From positions 2,539,001 to 2,603,000 of the forward strand of contig JAQISU010000119.1 of the NCBI GenBank assembly GCA_029339505.1: DNA of 64,000 bases, written 5' to 3'. The position numbers and the translations under genes were made by a program. Below, piece by piece: positions 16,001 through 29,469 of this stretch (position 1 is the stretch's first letter; each line of letters begins with the position of its first letter). The notes under the pieces were generated by a model. That model saw nothing but the letters and a program-made list of their open reading frames with translations, had not been told where the DNA came from and did no database searches. Source of the DNA: Unio delphinus (Eukaryota; Mollusca; Bivalvia; Unionida; Unionidae).

Positions 16001-17820
16001 CTTGGATTTGGTTAATACTTGGTTTATTGGCTGCGCACCATTGAATAGTACGTCACCATACATTAAAACCGGTTCCCACCATTTTTTTTAGCATGACTTT
16101 TGATGAAAAACGGACTTTTTTGTTTTTCATGTTATGGATCAGTTGGGCTTAGATAAAAGCTGTTGAAACCCTTTACCCCGCTTGGATTTGGTTAATACTT
16201 GGTTTATTGGCTGCGCACCATTGGATAGTACGTCACCATACTCTAAAACCGGTTCCCACCATTTTTTTCAGCATGACTTTTGATGAAAAACGGACTTTTT
16301 TGTTTCTCATGTTATGGATCAGTTGGGCTTAGATAAAAGCTGTTGAAACCCTTTACCCCGCTTGGATTTGGTTAATACTTCGTTTATTGGCTGCGCACCA
16401 TTGGATAGTACGTCACCATACTTTAAAACCGGTTCCCACCATTTTTTCAGCATGACTTTTGATGAAAAACGGACTTTTTTGTTTTTCATGTTATGGATCA
16501 GTTGGGCTTAGATAAAAGCTGTTGAAACCCTTTATCCCGCTTGGATTTGGTTAATACTTGGTTTATTGGCTGCGCACCATTGGATAGTACGTCACCATAC
16601 TTTAAAACCGGTTCCCACCATTTTTTTCAGCATGACTTTTGATGAAAAACGGACTTTTTTGTTTTTCATGTTATGGATCAGTTGGGCTTAGATAAAAGCT
16701 GTTGAAACCCTTTACCCCGCTTGGATTTGGTTAATACTTGGTTTATTGGCTGCGCACTATTGGATAGTACGTCACCATACTTTAAAACCGGTTCCCACCA
16801 TTTTTTTCAGCATGACTTTTGATGAAAAACGGACTTTTTTGTTTTTCATGTTATGGATCAGTTGGGCTTAGATAAAAGCTGTTGAAACCCTTTACCCCGC
16901 TTGGATTTGGTTAATACTTGGTTTATTGGCTGCGCACCATTTGATAGTACGTCACCATACTTTAAAACCGGTTCCCACCATTTTTTTCAGCATGACTTTT
17001 GATGAAAAGCGGACTTTTTTGTTTTTCATGTTATGGATCAGTTGGGCTTAGATAAAAGCTGTTGAAACCCTTTACCCCGCTTGGATTTGGTTAATACTTG
17101 GTTTATTGGCTGCGCACCATTGGATAGTACGTCACCATACTTTAAAACCGGTTCCCACCATTTTTTTCAGCCTGACTTTTGATGAAAAACGGACTTTTTT
17201 GTTTTTCATGTTATGGATCAGTTGGGCTTAGATAAAAGCTGTTGAAACCCTTTACCCCGCTTGGATTTGGTTAATACTTAGTTTATTGGCTGCGCACCAT
17301 TGGATAGTACGTCACCATACTTTAAAACCGGTTCCCACCATTTTTTTCAGCATGACTTTTGATTAAAAACGGACTTTTTTGTTTTTCATGTTATGGATCA
17401 GTTGGGCTTAGATAAAAGCTGTTGAAACCCTTTACCCCGCTTGGATTTGGTTAATACTTGGTTTATTGGCTGCGCACCATTGGATAGTACGTCACCATAC
17501 TTTAAAACCGGTTCCCACCATTTTTTTCAGCATGACTTTTGATGAAAAACGGACTTTTTTGTTTTTCATGTTATGGATCAGTTGGGCTTAGATAAAAGCT
17601 GTTGAAACCCTTTACCCCGCTTGGATTTGGTTAATACTTGGTTTATTGGCTGCGCACCATTGGATAGTACGTCACCATACTTTAAAACCGGTTCCCACCA
17701 TTTTTTTCAGCATGACTTTTGATGAAAAACGGACTTTTTTGTTTTTCATGTTATGGATCAGTTGGGCTTAGATAAAAGCTGTTGAAACCCTTTACCCCGC
17801 TTGGATTTGGTTAATACTTG
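10081..17820. repeat. Higher-order repeat: tandem copies of a 22-monomer block
   Basis: Rare monomer variants recur in the same order 3960 bases (22 monomers) apart. The variant with GGTTTTTTGGCTG occurs at 10441, 11161 and 11341, then at 14401, 15121 and 15301. The variant TTATTGATC at about 11812 recurs at about 15772, and the TTCGTTTATTGG variant at 12421 recurs at about 16381. The first copy is about 10081-14040; the second starts at 14041 and stops matching at about 17820. A shorter part of the same block, starting near 7381, occurs further left. Confidence 0.85.
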
Positions 17821-18540
17821 GTTTATTGGCTGCGCACCATTAGATAGTACGTCACCATACTTTAAAACCGGTTCCCACCATTTTTTTCAGCATGACTTTT
17901 GATGAAAAACGGACTTTTTTGTTTTTCATGTTATGGATCAGTTGGGCTTAGATAAAAGCTGTTGAAACCCTTTACCCCGCTTGGATTTGGTTAATACTTG
18001 GTTTATTGGCTGCGCACCATTGGATAGTACGTCACCATACTTTAAAACCGGTTCCCACCATTTTTTTCAGCATGACTTTTGATGAAAAACGGACTTTTTT
18101 GTTTTTCATGTTATGGATCAGTTGGGCTTAGATAAAAGCTGTTGAAACCCTTTACCCCGCTTGGATTTGGTTAATACTTGGTTTATTGGCTGCGCACCAT
18201 TGGATAGTACGTCACCATACTTTAAAACCGGTTCCCACCATTTTTTTCAGCATGACTTTTGATGAAAAACGGACTTTTTTGTTTTTCATGTTATGGATCA
18301 GTTGGGCTTAGATAAAAGCTGTTGAAACCCTTTACCCCGCTTGGATTTGGTTAATACTTGGTTTATTGGCTGCGCACCATTGGATAGTACGTCACCATAC
18401 TTTAAAACCGGTTCCCACCATTTTTTTCAGCATGACTTTTGATGAAAAACGGACTTTTTTGTTTTTCATGTTATGGATCAGTTGGGCTTAGATAAAAGCT
18501 GTTGAAACCCTTTACCCCGCTTGGATTTGGTTAATACTTG

Positions 18541-21500
18541 GTTTATTGGCTGCGCATCATTGGATAGTACGTCACCATACTTTAAAACCTGTTCCCACCA
18601 TTTTTTTCAGCATGACTTTTGATGAAAAACGGACTTTTTTGTTTTTCATGTTATTGATCAGTTGGGCTTAGATAAAAGCTGTTGAAACCCTTTACCCCGC
18701 TTGGATTTGGTTAATACTTGGTTTATTGGCTGCGCACCATTGAATAGTACGTCACCATACATTAAAACCGGTTCCCACCATTTTTTTCAGCATGACTTTT
18801 GATGAAAAACGGACTTTTTTGTTTTTCATGTTATGGATCAGTTGGGCTTAGATAAAAGCTGTTGAAACCCTTTACCCCGCTTGGATTTGGTTAATACTTG
18901 GTTTATTGGCTGCGCACCATTGGATAGTACGTCACCATACTTTAAAACCGGTTCCCACCATTTTTTTCAGCATGACTTTTGATGAAAAACGGACTTTTTT
19001 GTTTTTCATGTTATGGATCAGTTGGGCTTAGATAAAAGCTGTTAAAACCCTTTACCCCGCTTGGATTTGGTTAATACTTGGTTTATTGGCTGCGCACATT
19101 TAGATAGTACGTCACCATACTTTAAAACCGGTTCCCACCATTTTTTTCAGCATGACTTTTGATGAAAAACGGACTTTTTTGTTTTTCATGTTATGGATCA
19201 GTTGGGCTTAGATAAAAGCTGTTAAAACCCTTTACCCCGCTTGGATTTGGTTAATACTTGGTTTATTGGCTGCGCACCATTGAATAGTACGTCACCATAC
19301 TTTAAAACCGGTTCCCACCATTTTTTTCAGCATGACTTTTGATGAAAAACGGACTTTTTTGTTTTTCATGTTATGGATCAGTTGGGCTTAGATAAAAGCT
19401 TTTGAAACCCTTTACCCCGCTTGGATTTGGTTAATACTTGGTTTATTGGCTGCGCACCATTAGATAGTACGTCACCATACTTTAAAACCGGTTCCCGCCA
19501 TTTTTTTCAGCATGACTTTTGATGAAAAACGGACTTTTTTGTTTTTCATGTTATGGATCAGTTTGGCTTAGATAAAAGCTGTTGAAACCCTTTACTCCGC
19601 TTGGATTTGGTTAATACTTGGTTTTTTGGCTGCGCACCATTGGATAGTACGTCACCATACTTTAAAACCGGTTTCCACCATTTTTTTCAGCATGACTTTT
19701 GATGAAAAACGGACTTTTTTGTTTTTCATGTTATGGATCAGTTGGGCTTAGATAAAAGCTGTTGAAACCCTTTACCCCGCTTGGATTTGATTAATACTTG
19801 GTTTATTGCCTGCGCACCATTGGATAGTACGTCACCATACTTTAGAACCGGTTCCCACCATTTTTTTCAGCATGACTTTTGATGAAAAACGGACTTTTTT
19901 GTTTTTCATGTTATGGATCAGTTGGGCTTAGATAAAAGCTGTTGAAACCCTTTACCCCGCTTGGATTTGGTTAATACTTGGTTTATTGGCTGCGCACCAT
20001 TGGATAGTACGTCACCATACTTTAAAACCGGTTCCCACCATTTTTTTCAGCATGACTTTTGATGAAAAACGGACTTTTTTGTTTTTCATGTTATGGATCA
20101 GTTGGGCTTAGATAAAAGCTGTTGAAACCCTTTACCCCGCTTGGATTTGGTTAATACTTGGTTTATTGGCTGCGCACCTTTGGATAGTACGTCACCATAC
20201 TTTAAAACCGGTTCCCACCATTTTTTTCAGCATGACTTTTGATGAAAAACGGACTTTTTTGTTTTTCATGTTATGGATCAGTTGGGCTTAGATAAAAGCT
20301 GTTGAAACCCTTTACCCCGCTTGGATTTGGTTAATACTTGGTTTTTTGGCTGCGCACCATTGGATAGTACGTCACCATACTTTAAAACCGGTTCCCACCA
20401 TTTTTTTCAGCCTGACTTTTGATGAAAAACGGACTTTTTTGTTTTTCATGTTATGGATCAGTTGGGCTTAGATAAAAGCTGTTGAAACCCTTTACCCCGC
20501 TTGGATTTGGTTAATACTTGGTTTTTTTGGCTGCGCACCATTGGATAGTACGTCACCATACTTTAAAACCGGTTTCCACCATTTTTTTCAGCCTGACTTT
20601 TGATGAAAAACGGACTTTTTTGTTTTTCATGTTATGGATCAGTTGGGCTTAGATAAAAGCTGTTGAAACCCTTTACCCCGCTTGGATTTGGTTAATACTT
20701 GGTTTATTGGCTGCGCACCATTGGATAGTACGTCACCATACTTTAAAACCGGTTTCCACCATTTTTTTCAGCATGACTTTTGATGAAAAACGGACTTTTT
20801 TGTTTTTCATGTTATGGATCAGTTGGGCTTAGATAAAAGCTGTTGAAACCCTTTACCCCGCTTGGATTTGGTTAATACTTGGTTTATTGGCTGCGCACTA
20901 TTAGATAGTACGTCACCATACTTTAAAACCGGTTCCCACCATTTTTTTCAGCATGACTTTTGATGAAAAACGGACTTTTTTGTTTTTCATGTTATGGATC
21001 AGTTGGGCTTAGATAAAAGCTGTTGAAACCCTTTACCCCGCTTGGATTTAATTAATACTTGGTTTATTGGCTGCGCACCATTGGATAGTACGTCACCATA
21101 CTTTAAAACCGGTTCCCACCATTTTTTTCAGCATGACTTTTGATGAAAAACGGACTTTTTTGTTTTTCATGTTATGGATCAGTTGGGCTTAGATAAAAGC
21201 TGTTGAAACCCTTTACCCCGCTTGGATTTGGTTAATACTTGGTTTATTGGCTGCGCACCATTGGATAGTACGTCACCATACTTTAAAACCGGTTCCCATC
21301 ATTTTTTTCAGCATGACTTTTGATGAAAAACGGACTTTTTTGTTTTTCATGTTATGGATCAGTTGGGCTTAGATAAAAGCTGTTGAAACCCTTTACCCCG
21401 CTTGGATTTGGTTAATACTTGGTTTATTGGCTGCGCACCATTAGATAGTACGTCACCATACTTTAAAACCGGTTCCCACCATTTTTTTCAGCATGACTTT

Positions 21501-24500
21501 TGATGAAAAACGGACTTTTTTGTTTTTCATGTTATGGATCAGTTGGGCTTAGATAAAAGCTGTTGAAACCCTTTACCCCGCTTGGATTTGGTTAATACTT
21601 GATTTATTGGCTGCGCACCATTGGATAGTACGTCACCATACTTTAAAACCGGTTCCCCCCATTTTTTTCAGCATGACTTTTGATGAAAAACGGACTTTTT
21701 TGTTTTTCATGTTATGGATCAGTTGGGCTTAGATAAAAGCTGTTGAAACCCTTTACCCCGCTTGGATTTGGTTAATACTTGGTTTATTGGCTGCGCACCA
21801 TTGGATAGTACGTCACCATACTTTAAAACCGGTTCCCACCATTTTTTTCAGCATGACTTTTGATGAAAAACGGACTTTTTTGTTTTTTTATGTTATGGAT
21901 CAGTTGGGCTTAGATAAAAGCTGTTGAAACCCTTTACCCTGCTTGGATTTGGTTAATACTTGGTTTATTGGCTGCGCACCATTAGATAGTACGTCACCAT
22001 ACTTTAAAACCGGTTCCCACCATTTTTTTCAGCATGACTTTTGATGAAAAACGGACTTTTTTGTTTTTCATGTTATGGATCAGTTGGGCTTAGATAAAAG
22101 CTGTTGAAACCCTTTACCCCGCTTGGATTTGGTTAATACTTGGTTTATTGGCTGCGCACCATTGGATAGTACGTCACCATACTTTAAAACCGGTTCCCAC
22201 CATTTTTTTCAGCATGACTTTTGATGAAAAACGGACTTTTTTGTTTTTCATGTTATGGATCAGTTGGGCTTAGATAAAAGCTGTTGAAACCCTTTACCCC
22301 GCTTGGATTTGGTTAATACTTGGTTTATTGGCTGCGCATCATTGGATAGTACGTCACCATACTTTAAAACCTGTTCCCACCATTTTTTTCAGCATGACTT
22401 TTGATGAAAAACGGACTTTTTTGTTTTTCATGTTATTGATCAGTTGGGCTTAGATAAAAGCTGTTGAAACCCTTTACCCCGCTTGGATTTGGTTAATACT
22501 TGGTTTATTGGCTGCGCACCATTGAATAGTACGTCACCATACATTAAAACCGGTTCCCACCATTTTTTTCAGCATGACTTTTGATGAAAAACGGACTTTT
22601 TTGTTTTTCATGTTATGGATCAGTTGGGCTTAGATAAAAGCTGTTGAAACCCTTTACCCCGCTTGGATTTGGTTAATACTTGGTTTATTGGCTGCGCACC
22701 ATTGGATAGTACGTCACCATACTTTAAAACCGGTTCCCACCATTTTTTTCAGCATGACTTTTGATGAAAAACGGACTTTTTTGTTTTTCATGTTATGGAT
22801 CAGTTGGGCTTAGATAAAAGCTGTTAAAACCCTTTACCCCGCTTGGATTTGGTTAATACTTGGTTTATTGGCTGCGCACATTTAGATAGTACGTCACCAT
22901 ACTTTAAAACCGGTTCCCACCATTTTTTTCAGCATGACTTTTGATGAAAAACGGACTTTTTTGTTTTTCATGTTATGGATCAGTTGGGCTTAGATAAAAG
23001 CTGTTGAAACCCTTTACCCCGCTTGGATTTGGTTAATACTTGGTTTATTGGCTGCGCACCATTGAATAGTACGTCACCATACTTTAAAACCGGTTCCCAC
23101 CATTTTTTTCAGCATGACTTTTGATGAAAAACGGACTTTTTTGTTTTTCATGTTATGGATCAGTTGGGCTTAGATAAAAGCTTTTGAAACCCTTTACCCC
23201 GCTTGGATTTGGTTAATACTTGGTTTATTGGCTGCGCACCATTGGATAGTACGTCACCATACTTTAAAACCGGTTCCCGCCATTTTTTTCAGCATGACTT
23301 TTGATGAAAAACGGACTTTTTTGTTTTTCATGTTATGGATCAGTTTGGCTTAGATAAAAGCTGTTGAAACCCTTTACTCCGCTTGGATTTGGTTAATACT
23401 TGGTTTTTTGGCTGCGCACCATTGGATAGTACGTCACCATACTTTAAAACCGGTTTCCACCATTTTTTTCAGCATGACTTTTGATGAAAAACGGACTTTT
23501 TTGTTTTTCATGTTATGGATCAGTTGGGCTTAGATAAAAGCTGTTGAAACCCTTTACCCCGCTTGGATTTGATTAATACTTGGTTTATTGGCTGCGCACC
23601 ATTGGATAGTACGTCACCATACTTTAGAACCGGTTCCCACCATTTTTTTCAGCATGACTTTTGATGAAAAACGGACTTTTTTGTTTTTCATGTTATGGAT
23701 CAGTTGGGCTTAGATAAAAGCTGTTGAAACCCTTTACCCCGCTTGGATTTGGTTAATACTTGGTTTATTGGCTGCGCACCATTGGATAGTACGTCACCAT
23801 ACTTTAAAACCGGTTCCCACCATTTTTTTCAGCATGACTTTTGATGAAAAACGGACTTTTTTGTTTTTCATGTTATGGATCAGTTGGGCTTAGATAAAAG
23901 CTGTTGAAACCCTTTACCCCGCTTGGATTTGGTTAATACTTGGTTTATTGGCTGCGCACCTTTGGATAGTACGTCACCATACTTTAAAACCGGTTCCCAC
24001 CATTTTTTTCAGCATGACTTTTGATGAAAAACGGACTTTTTTGTTTTTCATGTTATGGATCAGTTGGGCTTAGATAAAAGCTGTTGAAACCCTTTACCCC
24101 GCTTGGATTTGGTTAATACTTGGTTTTTTGGCTGCGCACCATTGGATAGTACGTCACCATACTTTAAAACCGGTTCCCACCATTTTTTTCAGCCTGACTT
24201 TTGATGAAAAACGGACTTTTTTGTTTTTCATGTTATGGATCAGTTGGGCTTAGATAAAAGCTGTTGAAACCCTTTACCCCGCTTGGATTTGGTTAATACT
24301 TGGTTTTTTTGGCTGCGCACCATTGGATAGTACGTCACCATACTTTAAAACCGGTTTCCACCATTTTTTTCAGCCTGACTTTTGATGAAAAACGGACTTT
24401 TTTGTTTTTCATGTTATGGATCAGTTGGGCTTAGATAAAAGCTGTTGAAACCCTTTACCCCGCTTGGATTTGGTTAATACTTGGTTTATTGGCTGCGCAC

Positions 24501-26100
24501 CATTGGATAGTACGTCACCATACTTTAAAACCGGTTTCCACCATTTTTTTCAGCATGACTTTTGATGAAAAACGGACTTTTTTGTTTTTCATGTTATGGA
24601 TCAGTTGGGCTTAGATAAAAGCTGTTGAAACCCTTTACCCCGCTTGGATTTGGTTAATACTTGGTTTATTGGCTGCGCACTATTAGATAGTACGTCACCA
24701 TACTTTAAAACCGGTTCCCACCATTTTTTTCAGCATGACTTTTGATGAAAAACGGACTTTTTTGTTTTTCATGTTATGGATCAGTTGGGCTTAGATAAAA
24801 GCTGTTGAAACCCTTTACCCCGCTTGGATTTAGTTAATACTTGGTTTATTGGCTGCGCACCATTGGATAGTACGTCACCATACTTTAAAACCGGTTCCCA
24901 CCATTTTTTTCAGCATGACTTTTGATGAAAAACGGACTTTTTTGTTTTTCATGTTATGGATCAGTTGGGCTTAGATAAAAGCTGTTGAAACCCTTTACCC
25001 CGCTTGGATTTGGTTAATACTTGGTTTATTGGCTGCGCACCATTGGATAGTACGTCACCATACTTTAAAACCGGTTCCCATCATTTTTTTCAGCATGACT
25101 TTTGATGAAAAACGGACTTTTTTGTTTTTCATGTTATGGATCAGTTGGGCTTAGATAAAAGCTGTTGAAACCCTTTACCCCGCTTGGATTTGGTTAATAC
25201 TTGGTTTATTGGCTGCGCACCATTAGATAGTACGTCACCATACTTTAAAACCGGTTCCCACCATTTTTTTCAGCATGACTTTTGATGAAAAACGGACTTT
25301 TTTGTTTTTCATGTTATTGATCAGTTGGGCTTAGATAAAAGCTGTTGAAACCCTTTACCCCGCTTGGATTTGGTTAATACTTGATTTATTGGCTGCGCAC
25401 CATTGGATAGTACGTCACCATACTTTAAAACCGGTTCCCCCCATTTTTTTCAGCATGACTTTTGATGAAAAACGGACTTTTTTGTTTTTCATGTTATGGA
25501 TCAGTTGGGCTTAGATAAAAGCTGTTGAAACCCTTTACCCCGCTTGGATTTGGTTAATACTTGGTTTATTGGCTGCGCACCATTGGATAGTACGTCACCA
25601 TACTTTAAAACCGGTTCCCACCATTTTTTTCAGCATGACTTTTGATGAAAAACGGACTTTTTTGTTTTTTTATGTTATGGATCAGTTGGGCTTAGATAAA
25701 AGCTGTTGAAACCCTTTACCCCGCTTGGATTTGGTTAATACTTGGTTTATTGGCTGCGCACCATTAGATAGTACGTCACCATACTTTAAAACCGGTTCCC
25801 ACCATTTTTTTCAGCATGACTTTTGATGAAAAACCGACTTTTTTGTTTTTCATGTTATGGATCATTTGGGCTTAGATAAAAGCTGTTGAAACCCTTTACC
25901 CCGCTTGGATTTGGTTAATACTTGGTTTATTGGCTGCGCACCATTGGATAGTACGTCACCATACTTTAAAACCGGTTCCCACCATTTTTTTCAGCATGAC
26001 TTTTGATGAAAAACGGACTTTTTTGTTTTTCATGTTATGGATCAGTTGGGCTTAGATAAAAGCTGTTGAAACCCTTTACCCCGCTTGGATTTGGTTAATA
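18541..26100. repeat. Higher-order repeat: two adjacent copies of a 21-monomer block
   Basis: Positions 18541-22320 and 22321-26100 carry the same ordered series of variant monomers, offset by 3780 bases (21 monomers). Shared markers include GCGCATCATTGG at 18556 and 22336, GGTTTTTTGG at 19621/20341 and 23401/24121, a one-base longer T run at 20521 and 24301, and GGTTCCCCCC at about 21651 and 25433. The shared private insertion shows that one copy was made from the other recently. Confidence 0.88.
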
Positions 26101-26496
26101 CTTGGTTTATTGGCTGCGCACCATTAGATAGTTCGTCACCATACTTTAAAACCGGTTCCCACCATTTTTTTCAGCATGACTTTTGATGAAAAACGGACTT
26201 TTTTGTTTTTCATGTTATGGATCAGTTGGGCTTAGATAAAAGCTGTTGAAACCCTTTACACCGCTTGGATTTGGTTAATACTTGGTTTATTGGCTGCGCA
26301 CCATCGGATAGTACGTCACCATACTTTAAAACCGGTTCCCACCATTTTTTTCAGCATGACTTTTGATGAAAAACGGACTTTTTTGTTTTTCATGTTATGG
26401 ATCAGTTGGGCTTAGATAAAAGCTGTTGAAACCCTTTACCCCGCTTGGATTTGGTTAATACTTGGTTTATTGGCTGCGCACCATTGGATAGTACGT

Positions 26497-27495
26497 TGGA
26501 ATTCACAATGGTTTTATGGCAGTAGTACCTGTTCAAGGTGTGTAGTGAGGCGGTTCAGTAGGATTGTGACAGGTATCTTTCCTGCAATTGAGAGTAAGGA
26601 TATATCCCGGTGGTTGACGCAGGCCTGGCGGTTCCCTTTGCTTTTATACATGTGGATTAAGGAAGGTTCTTTGAATTCTTGGGATATGATCTCTTGCTGC
26701 CACATCAGTAAAAACAGTTCGTGGACCCTATCTATAAGGGCTGAGCCGCATTCCTTATAGACTTCAGCTAGGAAGGAATCTGAACCGGACAGTTGGTATG
26801 CCAGTGGATTGTTTTGTTTTTTTCATGATTTCACGCCATTTTTCAGCACAATATAGGCTATACATGGCGGCCAGTATTAATGGTGGACGAAGAACCCGGA
26901 CAATCCACGAAAAGAACCACTGACCCACGAAAAGCTACTGGCAAGCTTTCTCACATAACTACATTTGCCGAATCTTAGACTCGAACACACGCAGACAGAG
27001 GTGAGATGGTAGTGGTCCGTAACGGACAGCGCTTTAGACCACTAGGCCACTCGGGGACCTCGGTATGCCAGTGGAGAGCAGAAGGATTACTGTATGTGTC
27101 TCCAGCAAGGTTGGAAGGTCAAAAAGTGCTTTGTTGATGGCTAAGTGGGGCAAGTGACTGATGGCGTCATCATTGATGGATAAGGGGTGATTCAGGACGC
27201 TGTCAAAGTGTTCAGCCCATCGGTGAAGAATCCTCTTTGTGTCAGTAATTAGTGTGTTCCCATCATTGCTAAGGAGGGGTGATGATCCAGGGGATGTATG
27301 TTAATGTCATGCTGGTCTGACGGAGCTTCTGTACAATTCTGAGTATGCTGTTGTACGCATCTTTCCTAGAGGTGGAATAGTGGTTGTTGAGATAGGTTTG
27401 AAAGAGGCGGTGTTTCTCATACAGCAACTGCTTAAACACGTCTGATCGAACCAGTCTTGATACTTTCTGGTTGAGGGTCATATTATTTCCGAAGT
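26497..27495 (-). pseudogene. Decayed LINE reverse transcriptase fragment, interrupted by a SINE
   Basis: On the minus strand, frames between 27481 and 26514 read as the linker before the reverse transcriptase domain followed by its first motifs. The stretch ending at 26514 has a YKSKGNRQAC segment and a SLLSIAGKI segment, closely parallel to YKNKGTRMDC and SLLSVAGKI in the intact LINE ORF at 60-63 kb. Several stops and frameshifts break it. The coding similarity is split by a SINE at 26809-27061. It is cut off at 26497, exactly where the satellite begins, so its 3' part (catalytic FADD motif onward) is absent. It belongs to the same broad LINE group as the right-hand element but is clearly a different, older copy. 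Confidence 0.85.
26809..27061 (-). mobile_element. tRNA-derived SINE with perfect 14 bp target-site duplication
   Basis: On the minus strand the element begins with a tRNA-like head carrying an A box (TGGCCTAGTGG, 27039-27049) and a B box (GTGTTCGAGTC, 26978-26988) for RNA polymerase III. A body of about 150 bases follows, ending in an A-rich tail. The direct repeat GGTATGCCAGTGGA flanks it at 26795-26808 and 27062-27075, which marks its insertion into the LINE fragment. The body resembles a conserved central domain I associate with bivalve and related SINEs; that family call is from memory and unchecked. Confidence 0.88.
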
Positions 27496-27700
27496 TGTGC
27501 TGCAGACCAGCTTTCTGAATGCCGCCAAGTCAGTCTCCACATTCTGGTTGTCGAGAGGTGTGGACTTTAGACTTTCTTCCATGGTTTATTATGTCTTGAT
27601 GTATTTTCTTTATGTTCAGCATATCTCTAGAAATGTTTCATACTCAGCGGGTGTTCATTATATCTTGATGTATGTTTATTGCTGAGCTTAGTGTAGAATA
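27496..27700. other. Unassigned segment left of the minisatellite
   Basis: This stretch continues upstream of the LINE fragment on the minus strand with stops in all frames. The 35 bases at 27641-27675 recur with one mismatch at 31540-31574. I see no gene here. Confidence 0.4.
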
Positions 27701-28240
27701 TGTATCTAGATATATCTCTTGCTAAGGGTTTAGTTTTTCGCTAAGCAAGCCTTTTAAAGTTATTTTATTTAGCTTGTCCTTTATTAAGCCTTGCAAAGGG
27801 TAGAGTTTAGCTTGCATGTTACTAAGCCTTGCTAAGGGTAGTGTTTAGTTTCAGTTTGTCCTTTCCAAATCCTTTCTGTTACTAAGCCTTGCTATGGGCA
27901 GTGTTTAGCTTGTCTTTGCTAAACCTTCATAACAGTAGTGTTAACTTGTCTGTTACTGAGCCTTGTTATGGATAGTGTTTTTCTGTTTATACTAAGCCGT
28001 GCTAAGCGTATTGTTAACTTGTTTTTTACTGAGCCGTGCTATCGGTAGTTTTTAGCTTGTCTTTACTACGCCGTGCTAAGGGTAGTGTTAGTTAACTTGT
28101 CTGTTACTAAACCTTGCTTAGGGTAGAGTTAACTTGTCTGTTACTGAGCCTTGTTATGGATAGTGTTTTTCTGTTTATACTAAGCCTTGCTAAGGTAAGT
28201 GTTTAGCTTGTCTTTACTACGCCTTGCTAAGGGAAGTGAT
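27700..28240. repeat. Degenerate minisatellite, AAGCCTTGCTAAGGGTAGTG-type units
   Basis: Units of roughly 50-60 bases with a core like CCTTGCTAAGGGTAGTGTT and a linker like TAGCTTGTCTGTTACT recur about nine times with many differences. A longer duplication is superimposed: the block beginning near 27950 is repeated beginning near 28140. Confidence 0.85.
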
Positions 28241-29102
28241 AAATTGTTCGTTACTAAGAGATGTGTTCAACTGGTCACTGTGCCTATTCCTTAATAAGCC
28301 CAATGTGAAGGTCGTCGGCTCCATTTTATTATTGCATGTATTCTTGGTTACATTAACCTTTATTTTGTTAAAAACAAAGAATAACTATGCCATGCAGAGG
28401 CACGATGGATTTATATCGAATATGTTGGTCTGTCTTTGTTTTACAAAGACATACAAAATCGCTCACTTGCTATTGGAACGTAGTGGTATGGTCTTTTATT
28501 TATTTCTGTTCAAAATAGTTTTGTCTGTTTTGACCAACTAAAATATTAATTTGCCACGAGTCATCCATCCATTTAGTTCTTGCTCTATGCGGAGCATCCT
28601 GTATTATTATGACCCTTGGTTAGCGTAAGATGGAGCAATTAGTTTCCACATTAAACAAAACAATTATGGATTATTTTACAGTTATACCGACGTCGACTTA
28701 AGTTCCATTTGAAAACGTCTTTTATTTTGACCACGATGCGCATGATGATAATAGCCGACAACATTTGTAACGATAGCTTATCATTCCTACAACTTGATAA
28801 TTTGTATACAAGTGAAGTTGTGGACACGAGCCTGCGTATTGAACGATTTAAGATAAACTATGTTCATGGACTTTAAAGTTAACATGCAATGTATTGATAA
28901 TTCCTGTGATAAAACAATGTCCTGTCAGAATAAAACAAATTCCTGAAGGAGAATGGTCATGGGTTCATTTATTTTCACTGGAAAAAAGTAAAGACGGCAA
29001 AACCATGAATGACACTTGTTTGATCAATTTGAATTATGTAAATACGTTTTTATTTTAATTGAAGATATCTTTTGTTTTTTTTAAATGTGTTTTGCTATTA
29101 TG

Positions 29103-29104
<2 letters not shown>
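28241..29104. other. AT-rich intergenic DNA, nothing recognised
   Basis: There is one 105-codon open frame (28224-28541, plus strand) that is hydrophobic and AT-rich, overlaps the minisatellite edge and matches nothing I know. I do not call it a gene. I found no RNA gene or transposon end. Confidence 0.4.

Positions 29105-29184
<80 letters not shown>
29105..29184. repeat. (GA)n microsatellite
   Basis: This is an uninterrupted run of about 40 GA dinucleotides. Confidence 0.98.
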
Positions 29185-29187
<3 letters not shown>

Positions 29188-29469
29188 GCTGAAACTCAAT
29201 GTTTTATGCAAGTAAACATTGAATTTGTTTAAAAATCATCTCTCTCATGATACTGTAGTAAAAAATATAATTATTATTTACTTTGGATCTTAACGTACAG
29301 GTCATTTTTAATGCAACACCATCGGTCATTATGAATTTTTTATATTTATATTTAGCTGTGGAGGTGGCATAAGTAAAGAACATAATAAAGAACACGTGAT
29401 ACGAATATCAGGTGTTACCCAAGCACGTGTCGGCAATATACAATGGATATATGAGTAGTAATATGGGGT

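Larger units (their letters stand above)
1..26496. repeat. ~180 bp satellite DNA array, about 147 monomers
   Basis: The sequence repeats every 179-181 bases with few differences between copies, without interruption. Each monomer has a GTACGTCACCATAC segment, a CCGGTTCCCACC segment and a T-rich stretch ending TTGTTTTTCATGTTATGG. No reading frame stays open across monomers. The array is already running at position 1, so it extends left of the window, and it ends in mid-monomer at about 26496. Its size, uniformity and lack of genes fit centromeric or heterochromatic satellite, but I saw no CENP-B box, so a centromeric role is only a possibility. Confidence 0.98.

Noticed and set aside
1..26496. 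CRISPR-like array
   Set aside because: The repeats are contiguous 180 bp monomers with no unique spacers, in eukaryotic DNA.
26960..27061. A genuine tRNA gene
   Set aside because: A and B boxes are present, but the cloverleaf is degenerate and it continues into a SINE body with a target duplication.
28224..28541. 105-codon plus-strand frame
   Set aside because: It begins inside a minisatellite and shows only hydrophobic AT-rich composition; no conserved motif is seen.
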